This document shows, piece by piece, positions 24,665 through 32,932 of a stretch of DNA of 64,000 nucleotides. A program made the translations under genes and the position numbers. The DNA comes from Peribacillus simplex (lineage in GTDB: Bacteria > Bacillota > Bacilli > Bacillales > DSM-1321), in the NCBI RefSeq assembly GCF_001542915.1, contig NZ_LNNH01000010.1:305039-369038 (forward strand), written 5' to 3'. The notes under the pieces are model-generated. The model worked only from the letters and a program-made list of their open reading frames with translations. It made no database searches and was not told where the DNA came from. Numbering within the stretch: position 1 is the first letter of the stretch; the number at the start of each line of letters is the position of its first letter.

Positions 24665-25146
24665 ATCCCCCTCCCTATCTCTCCTTCGAACGTCTCTAAC
24701 TCCTGTAATTCGATTAAACGACTTACACTCTCTTCTTTATTAAAAGAACTATGCCAGCGATAATCGTATTGATCCAATATACGGTAATGGTTACTAATCA
24801 AGTTTTGTTGCAATCGGAAATCCCCTCTATAATCCATTTCCTTCCACCATATCTTACCGCCCATTGTTTTTTCTTTAGGCGTCCCGCCATTTTTGCTTGC
24901 AATTAGCCGGACAAAATCAACTGGATCATCACCAATCGATGACATCAGCAATTGGCTATGTTTAAACAAAGCGCAAAATGCCACAACGGTGGTCCAATTG
25001 GCTTCTGTTCTTCTTTTTTCAATTTGAACTAATGTTTTTTTTGAAATCCCTAGTATTTCACACATCTTATCTTGAGAAAAACTTTGCTCAGTTCGAACAA
25101 GTTTCATTTTTTCTGAAATTAAATGAATGAATTCTTCTCTTTCCAT
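24661..25146 (-). CDS. Xre-family transcriptional regulator
   Basis: A 161-aa protein whose N-terminal HTH reads F-S-Q-D-K-M-C-E-I-L-G-I-S-K-K-T-L-V-Q-I-E-K-R. A C-terminal domain of about 90 residues is of unknown type. The gene is preceded by a 24-bp perfect palindrome over its own promoter, which strongly suggests autoregulation. It is first in an operon with 24284-24664. Confidence 0.78.
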   Translation of the reverse strand: MEREEFIHLISEKMKLVRTEQSFSQDKMCEILGISKKTLVQIEKRRTEANWTTVVAFCALFKHSQLLMSSIGDDPVDFVRLIASKNGGTPKEKTMGGKIWWKEMDYRGDFRLQQNLISNHYRILDQYDYRWHSSFNKEESVSRLIELQELETFEGEIGRGI

Positions 25147-25163
25147 TAGTAGTAAAAACCCCT

Positions 25164-25201
25164 TTTTAGTGTAATTTTACACTAAAAGTATAATTTTTCA
25201 A
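25164..25201 (-). promoter_or_regulatory. Promoter and palindromic operator of the Xre gene
   Basis: The minus strand has TTGAAA (25196-25201), a 16-nt spacer and TAAAAT (25174-25179). An 11-bp perfect inverted repeat, TTTTAGTGTAA/TTACACTAAAA with a 2-bp spacer, covers 25164-25187 and overlaps the -10. This is a textbook repression geometry. Confidence 0.7.
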
Positions 25202-25274
25202 GCTAAAAATGGTATAAAATGAGATTCATGATTTAAGCTTATTAGTAGGAACTGATCGACTAGCTGCATAAAAA

Positions 25275-25308
25275 ATAGACAAACCCGAAGTTCATCAAGT
25301 TTGTCTAT
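25275..25308 (-). terminator. Hairpin with minus-strand T-tract in the xre-rsbP gap
   Basis: ATAGACAAAC and GTTTGTCTAT form a 10-bp stem. On the minus strand it is followed by TTTTTT. It lies past the rsbP element and could be a second terminator for rsbQP or the end of a small RNA. Confidence 0.5.
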
Positions 25309-25317
25309 ACTCTGAAT

Positions 25318-25345
25318 GCATTCAACAGAGAATGCTTTTTATTTT
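25318..25345 (+). terminator. Short plus-strand hairpin with T-run
   Basis: GCATTC and GAATGC pair, followed by TTTTTATTTT. No plus-strand gene precedes it within 2 kb, so its purpose is unclear. Confidence 0.35.
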
Positions 25346-25354
25346 CCTGATGGA

Positions 25355-25430
25355 ACCATCCTGACCTGTTTGCATAAAGAAAAAGCTGTCTTCAAGACAG
25401 TTACAACCTTCAACTAACGTACACCTCAAT
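25355..25430 (-). repeat. Three-hairpin intergenic element
   Basis: CATCCTGACCTGTTTGCATAA, the core AAGCTGTCTTCAAGACAGTT and the right arm CAACTAACGTACACC are present. It ends 4 nt before the rsbP stop codon. Confidence 0.8.
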
Positions 25431-25433
25431 GAC

Positions 25434-26657
25434 TTAATTTAGTTTAACCAGTATAAAGCATTGGTCATCTTTACATGAATCCAAGTTCTTTCCATTTCTA
25501 AGGGATTCCATGATTTCCTGTTTAAGTGTCGATAGCGGGGCTTTCGAATGGTTCTTTATTAATGAACATAATTGGTCTGAACCTAGAGGTTCTTCCACTC
25601 CATCTGTATAAAGGAACAGGCTGCTGTCCTTATTGTATGTGATGGCAGTCGTAGTAAAACTTATCCCTTCGAACATCCCGAGTGGAGGACGATTGGAATG
25701 CAGGTGATATTGGGTTCCGTTCACATCCTGTAAAACTACGGGAGGATGGCCGGCATTAATATAACGGATTTCTTTCTTATCCGTATCGATTAAAAGGTAA
25801 ACAGCTGTGCAATAATAAGAAGTTTCACTGGTGTTATTGAATAGAGAATGAAGAAGATCATCTAATTCCTTCATGACGGCCCCGACTTCGGAACCTTTTA
25901 GAATCAATCTTTGAAATATGGAATGAAGCGACATGGTTATGAGAGCCGAAGAAAGCCCGTGCCCCATCACATCGAGCAGGATAAGGCCAAATCGGTGGGC
26001 GTCAATTTGGTAAAATCCATAAAGATCACCTGATAGTTGATTGGCGCCTTTATAATAGGCTTGAATTTCAAGATGTTCATTACTAATGGGAACAGGCAAT
26101 AACGCCTCTTGGATTTTTTTTGCGAGTTCCATTTCTCTTTCTGTTTCCATTTTGTATTTTTCGTTTTTCCCGTTCAATTCAATAAGCTTTTCTTTTTGCA
26201 TTTTCACCGTTTCATGAGCATTCTCTAAATCAGCATAAGCCATATTCTTAGCATGTAGAGCTGTCATTGCCTCTTTTTTCGCTAATAGAAGCTCATTTTC
26301 CAGTTCGTTTCTTTTTCGCATGAGAATCACCACACACTCAATAATGGTTCTTCCATCCCGCTCTCTTCGGACAGCGTTGAGTAACACGGGTATCTCTTCA
26401 CCATCTGCAGACTTTAAAGATATATAAATTTCCTCAATGTGATTTTCCAGCTTAATCAGAGGAACCAGATATAGCTGATGAAAGAGTATAGCCGAAGCTG
26501 AAAGGATAAAGTTAATATGCTGCCCTTCCATTTCTTCGTGACCATGCCCCAATATTTTAAGTAAAGTTTGGTTAACGGATAAAATAGTATCTTCTTCTGA
26601 CAAGGTAAAAAATCCGCAAGGTGCCTCATTTAATTGTTCATTCACAAAAATCCACAC
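25434..26657 (-). CDS. rsbP: RsbP-like PAS-PP2C phosphatase
   Basis: A 407-aa protein with an N-terminal PAS domain (about 8-115), a coiled-coil linker (about 115-190) and a C-terminal SpoIIE/RsbU-type PP2C domain. The last contains L-L-D-V-M-G-H-G-L-S-S and Y-T-D-G-V-E-E. This matches B. subtilis RsbP, which dephosphorylates RsbV-P under energy stress to activate sigma-B. It lies 13 nt after rsbQ, as in B. subtilis. The start is GTG 26657, with GTG 26645 possible. Confidence 0.88.
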   Translation of the reverse strand: MWIFVNEQLNEAPCGFFTLSEEDTILSVNQTLLKILGHGHEEMEGQHINFILSASAILFHQLYLVPLIKLENHIEEIYISLKSADGEEIPVLLNAVRRERDGRTIIECVVILMRKRNELENELLLAKKEAMTALHAKNMAYADLENAHETVKMQKEKLIELNGKNEKYKMETEREMELAKKIQEALLPVPISNEHLEIQAYYKGANQLSGDLYGFYQIDAHRFGLILLDVMGHGLSSALITMSLHSIFQRLILKGSEVGAVMKELDDLLHSLFNNTSETSYYCTAVYLLIDTDKKEIRYINAGHPPVVLQDVNGTQYHLHSNRPPLGMFEGISFTTTAITYNKDSSLFLYTDGVEEPLGSDQLCSLIKNHSKAPLSTLKQEIMESLRNGKNLDSCKDDQCFILVKLN

Positions 26658-26670
26658 CTATCCTTTTCTA

Positions 26671-27488
26671 TCAATCGATCTTCGAAGACTCATCCAAATA
26701 TTGACGGATCAGGAGAATCGTCTCCTCGGGATGACTCATATGCGGACAGTGTCCTGTTGCTTTCATCCTGTTCAACGTACTATCAGGAAGATGTCTATGA
26801 ATATATTCACCTACTGCTGACGGAGCAATAACATCTTCAGAACATTGCAAAATAAGTGATGGCACTGTTACTTTTTCTAAGTCTTTACGGTTGTCTGCGA
26901 AAAAGGTGGCCTCTGCAAATTGGCGAGCGATAATGGGATCAGTGGAACAAAACGCTTCTCCAGCTCCTGTTTTAACTCTGGTCGATCGGGATTTTGCATA
27001 ACCGTTCCCGCAAAGGCGGTTGCCCAGCCTATATAATTTTTTTCCATCATATCAATCAATCCGAAAAGTTGTTCTTTCTCGAATCCTCCGTAATAATCAT
27101 CAGGGAGGTTCAGGTAGCAAGGCGAAGGCCCTACCAGAACAAGTTTAGAAAAGTATTCAGGGTGCTTAATGGAGGCCAGCATGCCAATGACACAACCAAC
27201 AGAGTGTCCAACAAAAATAGCATCCTTTAGCTCTAATGCGGAACAAACATCAAGTACATCTTGTGCATACCCTTCAAGAGAGCTGTATCTTTCCACGTTG
27301 TATGCCTCTAAGCCGGAATGACCTGACCCAACATAGTCAAATAGGATAATTTGGTATTCATCCTCGAAGTCTTTTGCAACTGATTGCCAGACATTTTGAT
27401 CACAACCAAAGCCTGGGGCGAATATCATGGGTCGTGTACCGCTTCCCTTTACCTTTACATTGTTACGCACGATAATATTAGGATTCAT
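26671..27488 (-). pseudogene. rsbQ: rsbQ, frameshifted alpha/beta hydrolase
   Basis: Start ATG 27488 has GAAGGAG upstream. The protein matches RsbQ, with the nucleophile in G-H-S-V-G at residue 96, but it goes out of frame after E-K-R-F. The continuation [11 protein letters not shown] and the Asp and His parts (C-S-E-D, G-H-C-P-H) are intact in the next frame to the stop at 26671. One T missing in a TTTT run (26949-26952) explains it. RsbQ is required for RsbP activation, so energy signalling would be lost unless this is a sequence error or slippage restores it. Confidence 0.85.
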
Positions 27489-27785
27489 AACTGGCTCCTT
27501 CACTTAGACGATATGCTTCCTATATGTTAACACTAACCTTACCTGAATTAAAGAATTACCCGATTCATCCTAAATCCTGCATATAGCCACCTTCCATATA
27601 GCCAATTGGGGAGAGGCATCGCTCTTCATGCCCACTAATTAAGTAATAGGAAGAAAGACCGTGACGCTCAAATCAATACTTATTTTTCAAGATTTTGGGC
27701 ATAAACCCAAAATAAAATCGAACGAAGGGTGTGTAGGTATCCATTTAATATCTGTTTGACTTGTGGGTAGCCAAGCATCCCTTAC

Positions 27786-27866
27786 TACCCTGCCTCGTTA
27801 GTTGCATAAAAATAAGCTGTCTTTAAGACAGCTCCGTTCTTCAGCTATTCCATCTTTCGGCTTGTT
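27786..27866 (-). repeat. Three-hairpin intergenic element
   Basis: CCTGCCTCGTTAGTTGCATAA, a perfect core AGCTGTCTTTAAGACAGCT and a right arm TCAGCTATTCC..CGGCTTG are seen. It touches the GNAT pseudogene's stop. The remaining gap 27489-27785 has only a TTTTGGG/CCCAAAA hairpin at 27693-27712. Confidence 0.82.
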
Positions 27867-28257
27867 ACGCCTTTTTCCACAGCCCGCCTGAGCAGGGAGT
27901 GAAGCCAGAGGTTTCATAAAAGTTTTTGTGTTTGGAGGCATACGTTAAGGTAACGATTTCTAATCCATACCGTTCCGACTCATTCAATAATTCTCTTACC
28001 AGTTTCACACCAATCCCCCATTTTTGATAATCAGGGTGAACCATTATGTCTTCCATATAGCCATGTTCCAATCCCATGCCTGCAACATAACCAAATGCTA
28101 TCAGCTTATTATCTTCGTTTCTTACTCCAGCCCAGAAATTGGATCGCTCGAACAATCTAGGATAATCTTCATCGCGTCTTGCCCACCCAACAAGCTCCCT
28201 TCATTCAGGGACTTCATGATTGGATATCGGCATGTTTATGATGACTTGATCGTTCAT
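27865..28257 (-). pseudogene. GNAT acetyltransferase interrupted by TGA
   Basis: GAGGGGATTAA precedes ATG 28257. The frame reads 18 codons (...N-H-E-V-P-E), hits TGA at 28201-28203, then continues in the same frame as a complete GNAT with M-V-H-P-D-Y-Q-K-W-G-I-G and F-Y-E-T-S-G-F. The restored length of about 130 aa is normal for the family. A TGG-to-TGA change is plausible. An internal start (28155) would omit the first strand of the fold. Confidence 0.72.
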
Positions 28258-28328
28258 TTAATCCCCTCTTTCTTCATCCGCAATTGCCTGTTAAGTAGTC
28301 ATTTCCACAGGATGAAGTGTAATTCCTT

Positions 28329-28397
28329 GTTGAACTCTCTGCCCCTTTAGATTCGCAAAAAAAGGTTGCCGCGCAACCCTTTTAATAAGGAATGTTA
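28329..28397 (-). repeat. Intergenic element, GCCGCGC core
   Basis: TTGAACTCTCTGCCCC, TTTAGATTCGCAAAAAAAGG, the core GGTTGCCGCGCAACC and TTTTAATAAGGAATG. The core is a perfect 6-bp GC hairpin with a T-tract on the minus strand. Confidence 0.65.
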
Positions 28398-28438
28398 ATT
28401 CAAACTTGTTGTTTATTCATTCTTTCATTTGGATCATA

Positions 28439-28810
28439 TTATACTTTCTGTCCTGCCCCGATCGTTGTTCCTTGGTGAAAAAGCATTTGCCATCTTCCAT
28501 CTGTAAATTTCCAGATGGAACTTCGCAATGAATGTTGTTTTTTTACTTCGTTAAATATTCGATAGGTGGCTAACACAATTTCTTCAGACAATGGATGTAT
28601 GTCAAAATCACTCAAAGTCATCTTTACCTCACCTATTCCCTCTTCAGCAATCCCCTCATCTTTGTACAAGACTTCACCAGAACTACCAAATTCAAAAAAC
28701 TGGTCTGCAAGTATATGGTTAAGCTCGTTTTGAGATGTACGAATTTCTGGTTTTAACAACTTTTTTTCCAGTTGCAGTAAATGTTCATATAACGCAGATT
28801 CACTTCCCAT
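28439..28810 (-). CDS. DUF4440/SnoaL-like protein
   Basis: A 123-aa NTF2-fold protein: an N-terminal helix pair, F-E-F-G-S-S-G near residue 43 and C-terminal W-K-F-T-D-G-R-W-Q-M-L-F-H-Q-G-T. This pattern is common in DUF4440 proteins, whose pockets bind small ligands. ATG 28810 is 8 nt after GGGGGAG; the longer start at 28831 lies within a repeat copy. Confidence 0.72.
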   Translation of the reverse strand: MGSESALYEHLLQLEKKLLKPEIRTSQNELNHILADQFFEFGSSGEVLYKDEGIAEEGIGEVKMTLSDFDIHPLSEEIVLATYRIFNEVKKQHSLRSSIWKFTDGRWQMLFHQGTTIGAGQKV

Positions 28811-28830
28811 TTTCCGCTCCCCCTTTTTCA

Positions 28831-28910
28831 CTTCAAGCTAAACTACCTAATCCATCAAAAAATGAACGGCCAAAGCAACTCCCTTATTGAAGTAACGCAC
28901 CCGTTGTTTA
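28831..28910 (-). repeat. Intergenic element, TTATTGAAGTAACG subfamily
   Basis: CTTCAAGCTAAACTACC, CCATCAAAAAATG, CGGCCAAAGCAACTCCC and TTATTGAAGTAACGCACCCG are seen. It abuts the stop of the 28911 gene. Confidence 0.6.
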
Positions 28911-29513
28911 TCATTCTATCTGGATAACAATTTCAGAACCCGTCGGATTTTCCTTAAAGGGTTCGTGATATTCTTTAAAAACCAAGTCCATGCTTGATAT
29001 ATCGTCAGGCAACGGAGGGGAAACGATGAAGTTGTATGTATAATGTCCTGTTGAGCCTCCTGCCCTATCCTGCCAACAATCATATGGTTCCCCTAAAAAT
29101 AATTCAAAACTTTTGTGATGATGCTCGTCCATCGGTACATCCTTCGCTTCCTCCCAATCGACGTGAAGCTGAATAACACTAGCATTCTCATACTGTCGAA
29201 TAACCGTTACCGAATATACCTGATCGTCTTGTTCAACCATTTTCAAAACCGATAGGTGCTTTCTGAATCCAGTCGGTTCTACACGAGGTTTATATACGTC
29301 GTCCATTCTCATTGACCAGAACAACGACCTTAATAAATCCTCATACAGATCATATTTCAAAGCCCATTTGGAAATAGCATCCTCAGGCGGAACGCCCGGA
29401 TTGTCGGCAGAAATGTCCTTCCGTTGTCTTACTAATGCGCAAAGCTGTTCATCTATCGAAGAAATCCTTTCATCATAATGTTCGGTTGGTTGTTCGAATG
29501 GCATTCGGTTCAT
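28911..29513 (-). CDS. Hypothetical protein, 200 aa
   Basis: The N-terminus (D-E-R-I-S-S-I-D-E-Q-L-C-A-L-V-R-Q-R-K) resembles a chorismate-mutase-type helix. The larger C-terminal part is beta-rich and ends E-I-V-I-Q-I-E. ATG 29513 follows GAGGAGGAG. No enzymatic function is assigned because the rest of a chorismate mutase is absent. Confidence 0.6.
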   Translation of the reverse strand: MNRMPFEQPTEHYDERISSIDEQLCALVRQRKDISADNPGVPPEDAISKWALKYDLYEDLLRSLFWSMRMDDVYKPRVEPTGFRKHLSVLKMVEQDDQVYSVTVIRQYENASVIQLHVDWEEAKDVPMDEHHHKSFELFLGEPYDCWQDRAGGSTGHYTYNFIVSPPLPDDISSMDLVFKEYHEPFKENPTGSEIVIQIE

Positions 29514-29591
29514 GGTACTCCTCCTCATTGTTAGTTCAAGTGTAAATCATTAGCTACCTCTATGTTAACAAATAATGGATATTGATGGAAA

Positions 29592-29650
29592 GTAAAAAAA
29601 CGGCATATGACAGCTCCACTCCTTCGCTATCAGACCCGTTGGTTCAACAA
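29592..29650 (-). repeat. Right half of the intergenic element
   Basis: ACGGCATATGACAGCTCCAC followed by TTCGCTATCAGACCCGTTGG matches the core end and right arm only. The rest of the gap 29514-29920 holds the MATE terminator and no recognisable gene. Confidence 0.45.
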
Positions 29651-29871
29651 GATCCTTTTATTTTGTTCCTTACTTACAGCAATCATCGAAAATCCTAAAA
29701 TGGATACCCCTTTATTCTGGTTACCCTAGCAAGCAAGATCCCTATTAAAGACAAAACGCTCCCCTTATTGGGAAGCGCTGTTCGTTTTAGCATATGTTCA
29801 ATGGGTTTGCTTCTGCTCGGGAGGATTTCCCGAATCATCTTTTCCGTTGACGGAGCGGCAATCTTATATAT

Positions 29872-29910
29872 AAAAAAGGAAGAATATCGGGGAATCCCTT
29901 ATCCTTCCTT
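29872..29910 (-). terminator. Terminator of the MATE gene
   Basis: AAGGAAG and CTTCCTT pair around an inner GGGGA/TCCC hairpin. On the minus strand it ends in TTTTTT. Confidence 0.75.
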
Positions 29911-29920
29911 AATGGGTGTT

Positions 29921-31273
29921 TTACTGTACTAATTCAGACAAATCGGGCTGCAATTTGGTTCGCAGAACATACAGCATGCTGGCACCGACGAGAAATGCCA
30001 CGGCATCCGCTATGACAAGCGACCAGACCACCCCGTGGAAGCCGTTCATTTGATTGGCGATAAACAATACGGGAATCAGGGTGATTCCTTGAATGATTGA
30101 CATAATGAAAGCGGCAGTTCCTTGCGCAGTTGCTTGGAAGATCCCGGTAAACAATGCGGTCATTCCGGTAATGAACAAGGATAAAAACGTCACATGCAGA
30201 ATGTAGCTGCCCATTTCAATTAATTGCGGGTCATTGGTAAATAAGCCGATTAAGTGGTCGGAAATCAAGTAGACGATGATGCCGAACACGACTGCCAACG
30301 CCACGATCGCTTTGATCGTAAATCCAATCGTATTCTTCATGCGTAATTTATTCGCTGTGAAAGAGAAGGCAATCAACGGCACGACTCCCTCGCATAAGCC
30401 CATCAGAATGAACTCAGGAAATTGCAATAAACGGGATGAAATTCCGAAGGCGGCTACGGCCTGATCCCCGTATTCGACAAGAAAATGGTTGAAAATGAGC
30501 GACATGGCTCCCATAAACACACTCATAATAAAGACAGGAATTCCGATTTTCAATACATTGCCCAGAATTTCCTTGGTAGCCTTGAACCATTTTACCGAGA
30601 CCGTTAAGAATTGGCTTTTATATCCCATATGGAAGGCGTAGAATGCACTCCCAACCAAGTTGGAAATGACCGTAGCAGACGCAACGCCGATCACGTCCCA
30701 ATGAAATACGAAGATGACGAACGCATCGAGAATGATATTTACGACAACACTGAGAATCATCCCGATCATCGACGTGATTGCCGCCCCCTCCGAGCGCACG
30801 ATGTTCTCCAGCGTAAAGAATAATACGACGAATGGCGAACCGATAAGCATGATCGTGACATAGTCCTTCGTGAAATCAAAGGATTCAAGCGTAGCCCCCA
30901 GGCCATGGACGATTGGATCGATCAGCGGGAGCCCGACGGCCATCATGATAAGACCGAGAACTAAGCTACTGTAAAAGGCGAATGAAGACACATGCTTTAC
31001 ATCATCATATTTTTTCTCTCCAAGCAAACGCGAGATGAATGTACCGCTGCCTACGCCAATCAAGTTTCCCAGCGCCATGATGATTGCGAATAACGGCAAG
31101 GTTAGTGCGAGTGCCGTTAACATCGCCGTATCGTGAAGCGTACCAAGGAAATAGGCATTCAAGATCGAATATATGACACTCATCGACGTACCTAGCATCA
31201 TTGGTACAGCGAAGTGGGCTACGGCTTTTGCTATCGGTGCTTTTTCAAAATAATAGAGGTTTTCTGAATCCAT
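29921..31273 (-). CDS. MATE-family multidrug efflux transporter
   Basis: A 450-aa protein with twelve helices and the MATE N-terminal pattern P-I-A-K-A-V-A-H-F-A-V-P-M-M-L-G. It exports cationic drugs or metabolites driven by Na+ or H+. It is divergent from a TetR regulator with three operator-like sites between them, implying local repression. The codon content is richer in GC than its neighbours, as is that of the regulator. Confidence 0.88.
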   Translation of the reverse strand: MDSENLYYFEKAPIAKAVAHFAVPMMLGTSMSVIYSILNAYFLGTLHDTAMLTALALTLPLFAIIMALGNLIGVGSGTFISRLLGEKKYDDVKHVSSFAFYSSLVLGLIMMAVGLPLIDPIVHGLGATLESFDFTKDYVTIMLIGSPFVVLFFTLENIVRSEGAAITSMIGMILSVVVNIILDAFVIFVFHWDVIGVASATVISNLVGSAFYAFHMGYKSQFLTVSVKWFKATKEILGNVLKIGIPVFIMSVFMGAMSLIFNHFLVEYGDQAVAAFGISSRLLQFPEFILMGLCEGVVPLIAFSFTANKLRMKNTIGFTIKAIVALAVVFGIIVYLISDHLIGLFTNDPQLIEMGSYILHVTFLSLFITGMTALFTGIFQATAQGTAAFIMSIIQGITLIPVLFIANQMNGFHGVVWSLVIADAVAFLVGASMLYVLRTKLQPDLSELVQ

Positions 31274-31311
31274 ATGGAGTCACCACTTTCATCATTATTA
31301 TAGGTTTAAAT

Positions 31312-31393
31312 CTAACGGTGTTAGATTGCCCCTTACAGTATTAGATGATATCATAAACCTATGACCATGTAAATCATAAACTTACACTGTTAG
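31312..31393. promoter_or_regulatory. Three 13-bp operator-like sites between MATE and tetR
   Basis: CTAACGGTGTTAG (31312-31324, within a longer AATCTAAC/GTTAGATT inverted repeat), CTTACAGTATTAG (31332-31344) and CTTACACTGTTAG (31381-31393) share CTNACNNTRTTAG. Repeated palindromic sites in a divergent promoter fit TetR-type control of both genes. Confidence 0.65.
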
Positions 31394-31411
31394 TTATAAG
31401 GAGGCTTATCA

Positions 31412-32092
31412 ATGAAAAAGCAACAGCCCCAGATTTCGGAGGATAAGATCATAGAAGCTTCATGGGAGCTTCTGGGGGAGGAGGGCATCGAGAAATTCAG
31501 CATGAGACGCTTGGCCACCCGGCTTGGGATTCAGGCTCCCTCTCTGTACTGGTACTTCAAGAGCAAGCAGGACCTCTACCAGCGGCTGGCCAACCATGTA
31601 TCCAAAATGATCCTGAAGGAGTTTCACTCCGACGGTGACTGGAAGGAGCAGCTGACGGTCCTTGCGGTAACGGTACGGAGTGTGCTCAGCCAATACCCTT
31701 GCTCAACACAGCTCATGATGATGACGCTGCCCCACGAACCGGACATCATCCGATTCACCAACCGCATGCTGCTTTGCGTGGAATCGACGACGCTTGAGCA
31801 AGAGCAGAAAATGCAAGTGGTCACCACGCTTGTGAATTATATCTATTACTTCGTTCTAGACGATTATCAGCATGAACGGAATGTTTCTGCCATCATGAAG
31901 GACCAGGAAACGGATCCTGGCGAGGAGGTGACCCGCCTTCTGAACTCCATGAGCGAGTCGGACGCAGGACTGTTCCGGAGAATGTTCACAGATGGGCTTT
32001 TCAACCTGATGGGGTCCGATCGTTCGTTTGAATTCGGTTTGAAGCTGATTCTGGCAGGGATTGAGCAAGTGATACAGGAGCAGGAGAAGTAG
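31412..32092 (+). CDS. TetR-family transcriptional regulator
   Basis: A 226-aa regulator. The N-terminal HTH reads S-M-R-R-L-A-T-R-L-G-I-Q-A-P-S-L-Y-W-Y-F. The C-terminal ligand-binding domain resembles the tetracycline-repressor type. ATAAGGAGG precedes the ATG. It probably represses the divergent MATE gene. Third-position GC is clearly higher than in neighbouring genes, which suggests acquisition by transfer. Confidence 0.85.
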   Translation: MKKQQPQISEDKIIEASWELLGEEGIEKFSMRRLATRLGIQAPSLYWYFKSKQDLYQRLANHVSKMILKEFHSDGDWKEQLTVLAVTVRSVLSQYPCSTQLMMMTLPHEPDIIRFTNRMLLCVESTTLEQEQKMQVVTTLVNYIYYFVLDDYQHERNVSAIMKDQETDPGEEVTRLLNSMSESDAGLFRRMFTDGLFNLMGSDRSFEFGLKLILAGIEQVIQEQEK

Positions 32093-32433
32093 AATCTAAA
32101 ACAACGTTCAGTCGTTTTTTCGGATGGGCGCTTTCCATGACGTTCACCGTATATCTTCGTGGGGAAATAACGTGAATTTTCAAGGGAATCCATATTAAAA
32201 TTCTCATTTTGCCAAAAGCCAATAACTGTACATAAGAAGTTGGAATCTAACATTGCCGTACACCCAGCTATCTTTTCATTCAAATGAAAAACCCCTTCAT
32301 TAATTAAAGTTATCTAGTAGCTTACAAACGATAAAAATTGCCCAAGGATCATGTAACAATGGGCTGTTAGCCAAGTTACCAAAACCAGCTTTGGGCAATA
32401 AGCTACCTGTATAGGCTGAAGGGGGGCGAGAAA

Positions 32434-32910
32434 ATGGGTCGACGAATAAAACATAATTCACGAGACGTGGAGGAGTTGGCGAGACTCATGAAGGCGGAAG
32501 CGAGCGGTGAGGGAGTCCAGGGCATGAACATGGTGGGAACCGTTGTGGCCAATCGGGTCGAGGCTGACTGTGCCCCTGACTTCAGAGGACTGCGCAATAT
32601 CAGACATGCGATTTATCAAACGATACCCGGAACTGAAACTCCTCACTTCGAGCCCGTCTTGAATGGAACCTTGTATACACAACGCCCCAATGAAGCTGAC
32701 CTTCAGAGGGCCAGGAATGTATTGCATGGGTATCGTGACCCGCGGGCCAGAAATAGTTTGTGGTTTTTCAATCCCAGCCCGGGAAAAAAATACCGAGCAC
32801 CCTGTACCGCCACCATGCCAAGGTCGCCCATGACGCAGTTCGATTTTTCACACAAGAATCATTGCTTTTATGTCGGCGTACCGGGCTATTGTCCAGAGTT
32901 TTATAGTTGA
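32434..32910 (+). CDS. cwlJ: CwlJ-like spore cortex-lytic enzyme
   Basis: A 158-aa hydrolase_2 (SleB/CwlJ) domain protein. M-K-A-E-A-S-G-E-G-V-Q-G-M carries the family's catalytic glutamate region, and W-F-F-N-P and H-C-F-Y near the end match CwlJ. CwlJ degrades cortex peptidoglycan early in germination, triggered by Ca-dipicolinate. It has no signal peptide and is delivered to the coat by GerQ, which is encoded next. The ribosome site is GGGGGG. It should be mother-cell expressed. Confidence 0.88.
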   Translation: MGRRIKHNSRDVEELARLMKAEASGEGVQGMNMVGTVVANRVEADCAPDFRGLRNIRHAIYQTIPGTETPHFEPVLNGTLYTQRPNEADLQRARNVLHGYRDPRARNSLWFFNPSPGKKYRAPCTATMPRSPMTQFDFSHKNHCFYVGVPGYCPEFYS

Positions 32911-32932
32911 ATTAAAAAGGAGCATTCTTCTC

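Noticed and set aside
31460-32283. Several minus-strand frames opposite tetR
   Set aside because: They arise from the high GC of tetR; overlapping frames contradict each other and lack ribosome sites.
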